This document shows, piece by piece, positions 23,605 to 24,698 of a DNA stretch of 24,698 bases. Under the pieces are notes generated by a model. The model ran no database searches, was not told where the DNA came from, and saw only the letters and a program-made list of their open reading frames with translations. The DNA lies in contig CBFHZL010000028.1 of assembly GCA_965660325.1 (NCBI GenBank), positions 1 to 24,698 on the forward strand, written 5' to 3'. This DNA comes from Acidiluteibacter sp965660325 (GTDB lineage Bacteria > Bacteroidota > Bacteroidia > Flavobacteriales_E > Vicingaceae). How positions within the stretch are numbered: the stretch's first letter is position 1; each line of letters starts with the position of its first letter. Made by a program: the position numbers and the translations under genes.

Positions 23605-24698
23605 CTAAACTACTACTTCAACTTTTTGTTTGGGCACACGCAATAAAAGCACTACCCCGATAATAAAAAAGGCACCCAATGCAAAAATCGAATTTCGCAT
23701 TCCTCCGGTTACGCCCTCTATAAAGCCAAACGAAAATGTACCAATGACAATACCGAGCTTCTCCAGCACATCGTAAAAACTAAAATAAGAAGCGTGATCC
23801 TTAGTCTTAGGAAGCATTTTAGCATAAGTCGACCTCGAGAGCGACTGTATACCGCCCATTACAAAACCTACTACTGCTGCTACCACATAAAACTCTACTG
23901 GTAATTTTATAAAATAGGCACCGATGCATACACCCACCCAAATAAATAAGGACACCATAAGGGCTTTTAAATTGCCCACTTTACGTGATAGAAAAGAGAA
24001 AAAATAAGAGCCCCCGATCGCGATGAACTGAATGATCAATACCGAAACAATCAAACCCGTTTTGGCCGCTGAATCTTCTCCCCAATCAATTTCCTTTGCT
24101 GCAAAAAGTGTAGCCATCAACATAACGGTTTGCACGCCCATGCTGTAAACAAAAAAAGCGGTCAAGTATCGACCAATAACCAATTGTCCCTTGATCTCCT
24201 TGGCTACCTTTTTTAGTTCTCGCCATCCTCTCCAAATCAGGTGATCATCTTTTTCAGGTGGAGTACCTACGTGCTTCGGCAAGCGCGCATACGTAATCTG
24301 GCTAAAACCGATCCACCATACCGCAACAGAGATAAAGGCATACTTAGCAGGCATTCCAAACACCATTATACCGACTAAATTCCCAATCAACAAGATAGAA
24401 CTTCCTAAGTAGCCTAATGAATAACCTTTAGCAGAAATACGATCGTGATCTTTCGGATCTGCAATTATGGGTAAGTAGGAGTTGTAAAATACAATACTCC
24501 CCCAAAAGCCAACACTTGCGGTTAAAACGGGCAGCATACTCCACTCCAAGTATCGAACATCGAAAAAGTATAATCCTGCACAAGAGATAGCTCCCAAGTA
24601 GCAAAAGAATTTTAAAAACACTTTTTTATCATCGATGTAATCCGCAATTCCCGACAAGATGGGGGAAATAAAAGCAACAATTAGAAAAGCCAGGGAGC
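23605..24698 (-). CDS. MFS transporter, UMF1/Atg22-like (5' truncated by window edge)
   Basis: The frame is open to the window's end, and its first visible residues (SLAFLIVAFISPILSGIADY) are part of the first membrane helix, so the start lies outside. About 364 residues are visible, with roughly 10-11 more hydrophobic helices. Features resembling the UMF1/Atg22-like branch of the major facilitator superfamily are FYNSYLPIIAD after the third helix, a long cytosolic linker rich in charged residues, and SLSRSTYAKMLP with FYDVLEKLG in the C-half. The substrate is unknown; yeast Atg22 exports amino acids from the vacuole, but bacterial members are uncharacterised as far as I know. lhgO starts 11-47 nt downstream depending on its start, so a role in moving a 2-oxoglutarate- or lysine-related compound is only a guess. 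Confidence 0.83.
   Translation of the reverse strand, partial: SLAFLIVAFISPILSGIADYIDDKKVFLKFFCYLGAISCAGLYFFDVRYLEWSMLPVLTASVGFWGSIVFYNSYLPIIADPKDHDRISAKGYSLGYLGSSILLIGNLVGIMVFGMPAKYAFISVAVWWIGFSQITYARLPKHVGTPPEKDDHLIWRGWRELKKVAKEIKGQLVIGRYLTAFFVYSMGVQTVMLMATLFAAKEIDWGEDSAAKTGLIVSVLIIQFIAIGGSYFFSFLSRKVGNLKALMVSLFIWVGVCIGAYFIKLPVEFYVVAAVVGFVMGGIQSLSRSTYAKMLPKTKDHASYFSFYDVLEKLGIVIGTFSFGFIEGVTGGMRNSIFALGAFFIIGVVLLLRVPKQKVEVVV

Overview
The window looks like an AT-rich chromosomal segment of a Bacteroidota bacterium, most likely a flavobacterium-type marine or freshwater species. The main reasons are two secreted proteins ending in type IX secretion system (T9SS) sorting domains, one of type A (PorSS family) and one of type B (gliding-motility-associated family). 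A DUF5606 protein, start codons without clear Shine-Dalgarno sequences, and a promoter of the TTTG / TAnnTTTG type fit the same group. The lineage is inferred, not proven.

Layout from left to right. (1) A class II tRNA-Leu(GAG) with its terminator. (2) A 445-aa secreted T9SS protein on the + strand, convergent with a GlcD-type FAD-linked oxidase on the - strand; they share a bidirectional terminator. (3) An 8.6-kb - strand gene for a ~2876-aa surface protein. It has a signal peptide, an N-terminal module related to the 445-aa protein, two FnIII-like domains, and 23 Ig-like repeats of about 80 aa interrupted by PKD domains. It ends in a type B sorting domain. Two successive repeat triplets are nearly identical copies of 720 bp. 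(4) A + strand operon of a DUF5606 protein with a histone-H1-like tail, an M3 oligoendopeptidase (pepF) and adenylosuccinate lyase (purB), closed by a terminator. (5) A + strand operon of a 1009-aa STAND/AAA-like ATPase whose P-loop lacks the usual lysine, an MscS-type channel 2 nt downstream, and a CorA-type divalent cation transporter. It is convergent with mscL and shares a bidirectional terminator with it. (6) A small conserved-looking protein of unknown function, preceded by an AT-rich stretch with three DnaA-box-like 9-mers. (7) On the - strand, a truncated MFS (UMF1/Atg22-like) transporter followed by L-2-hydroxyglutarate oxidase (lhgO).

How the genes may work together. The two T9SS proteins are likely exported together and displayed on the surface, probably for adhesion or gliding. 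The MscS, MscL and CorA genes form an ion and osmotic stress island within 6 kb. The unusual ATPase is tightly coupled to MscS and is the best candidate here for something undescribed. GlcD-like oxidase and LhgO both oxidise 2-hydroxyacids but lie about 20 kb apart in different operons, so any link is speculative. All functional calls rest on reading motifs by eye; no database search was run.
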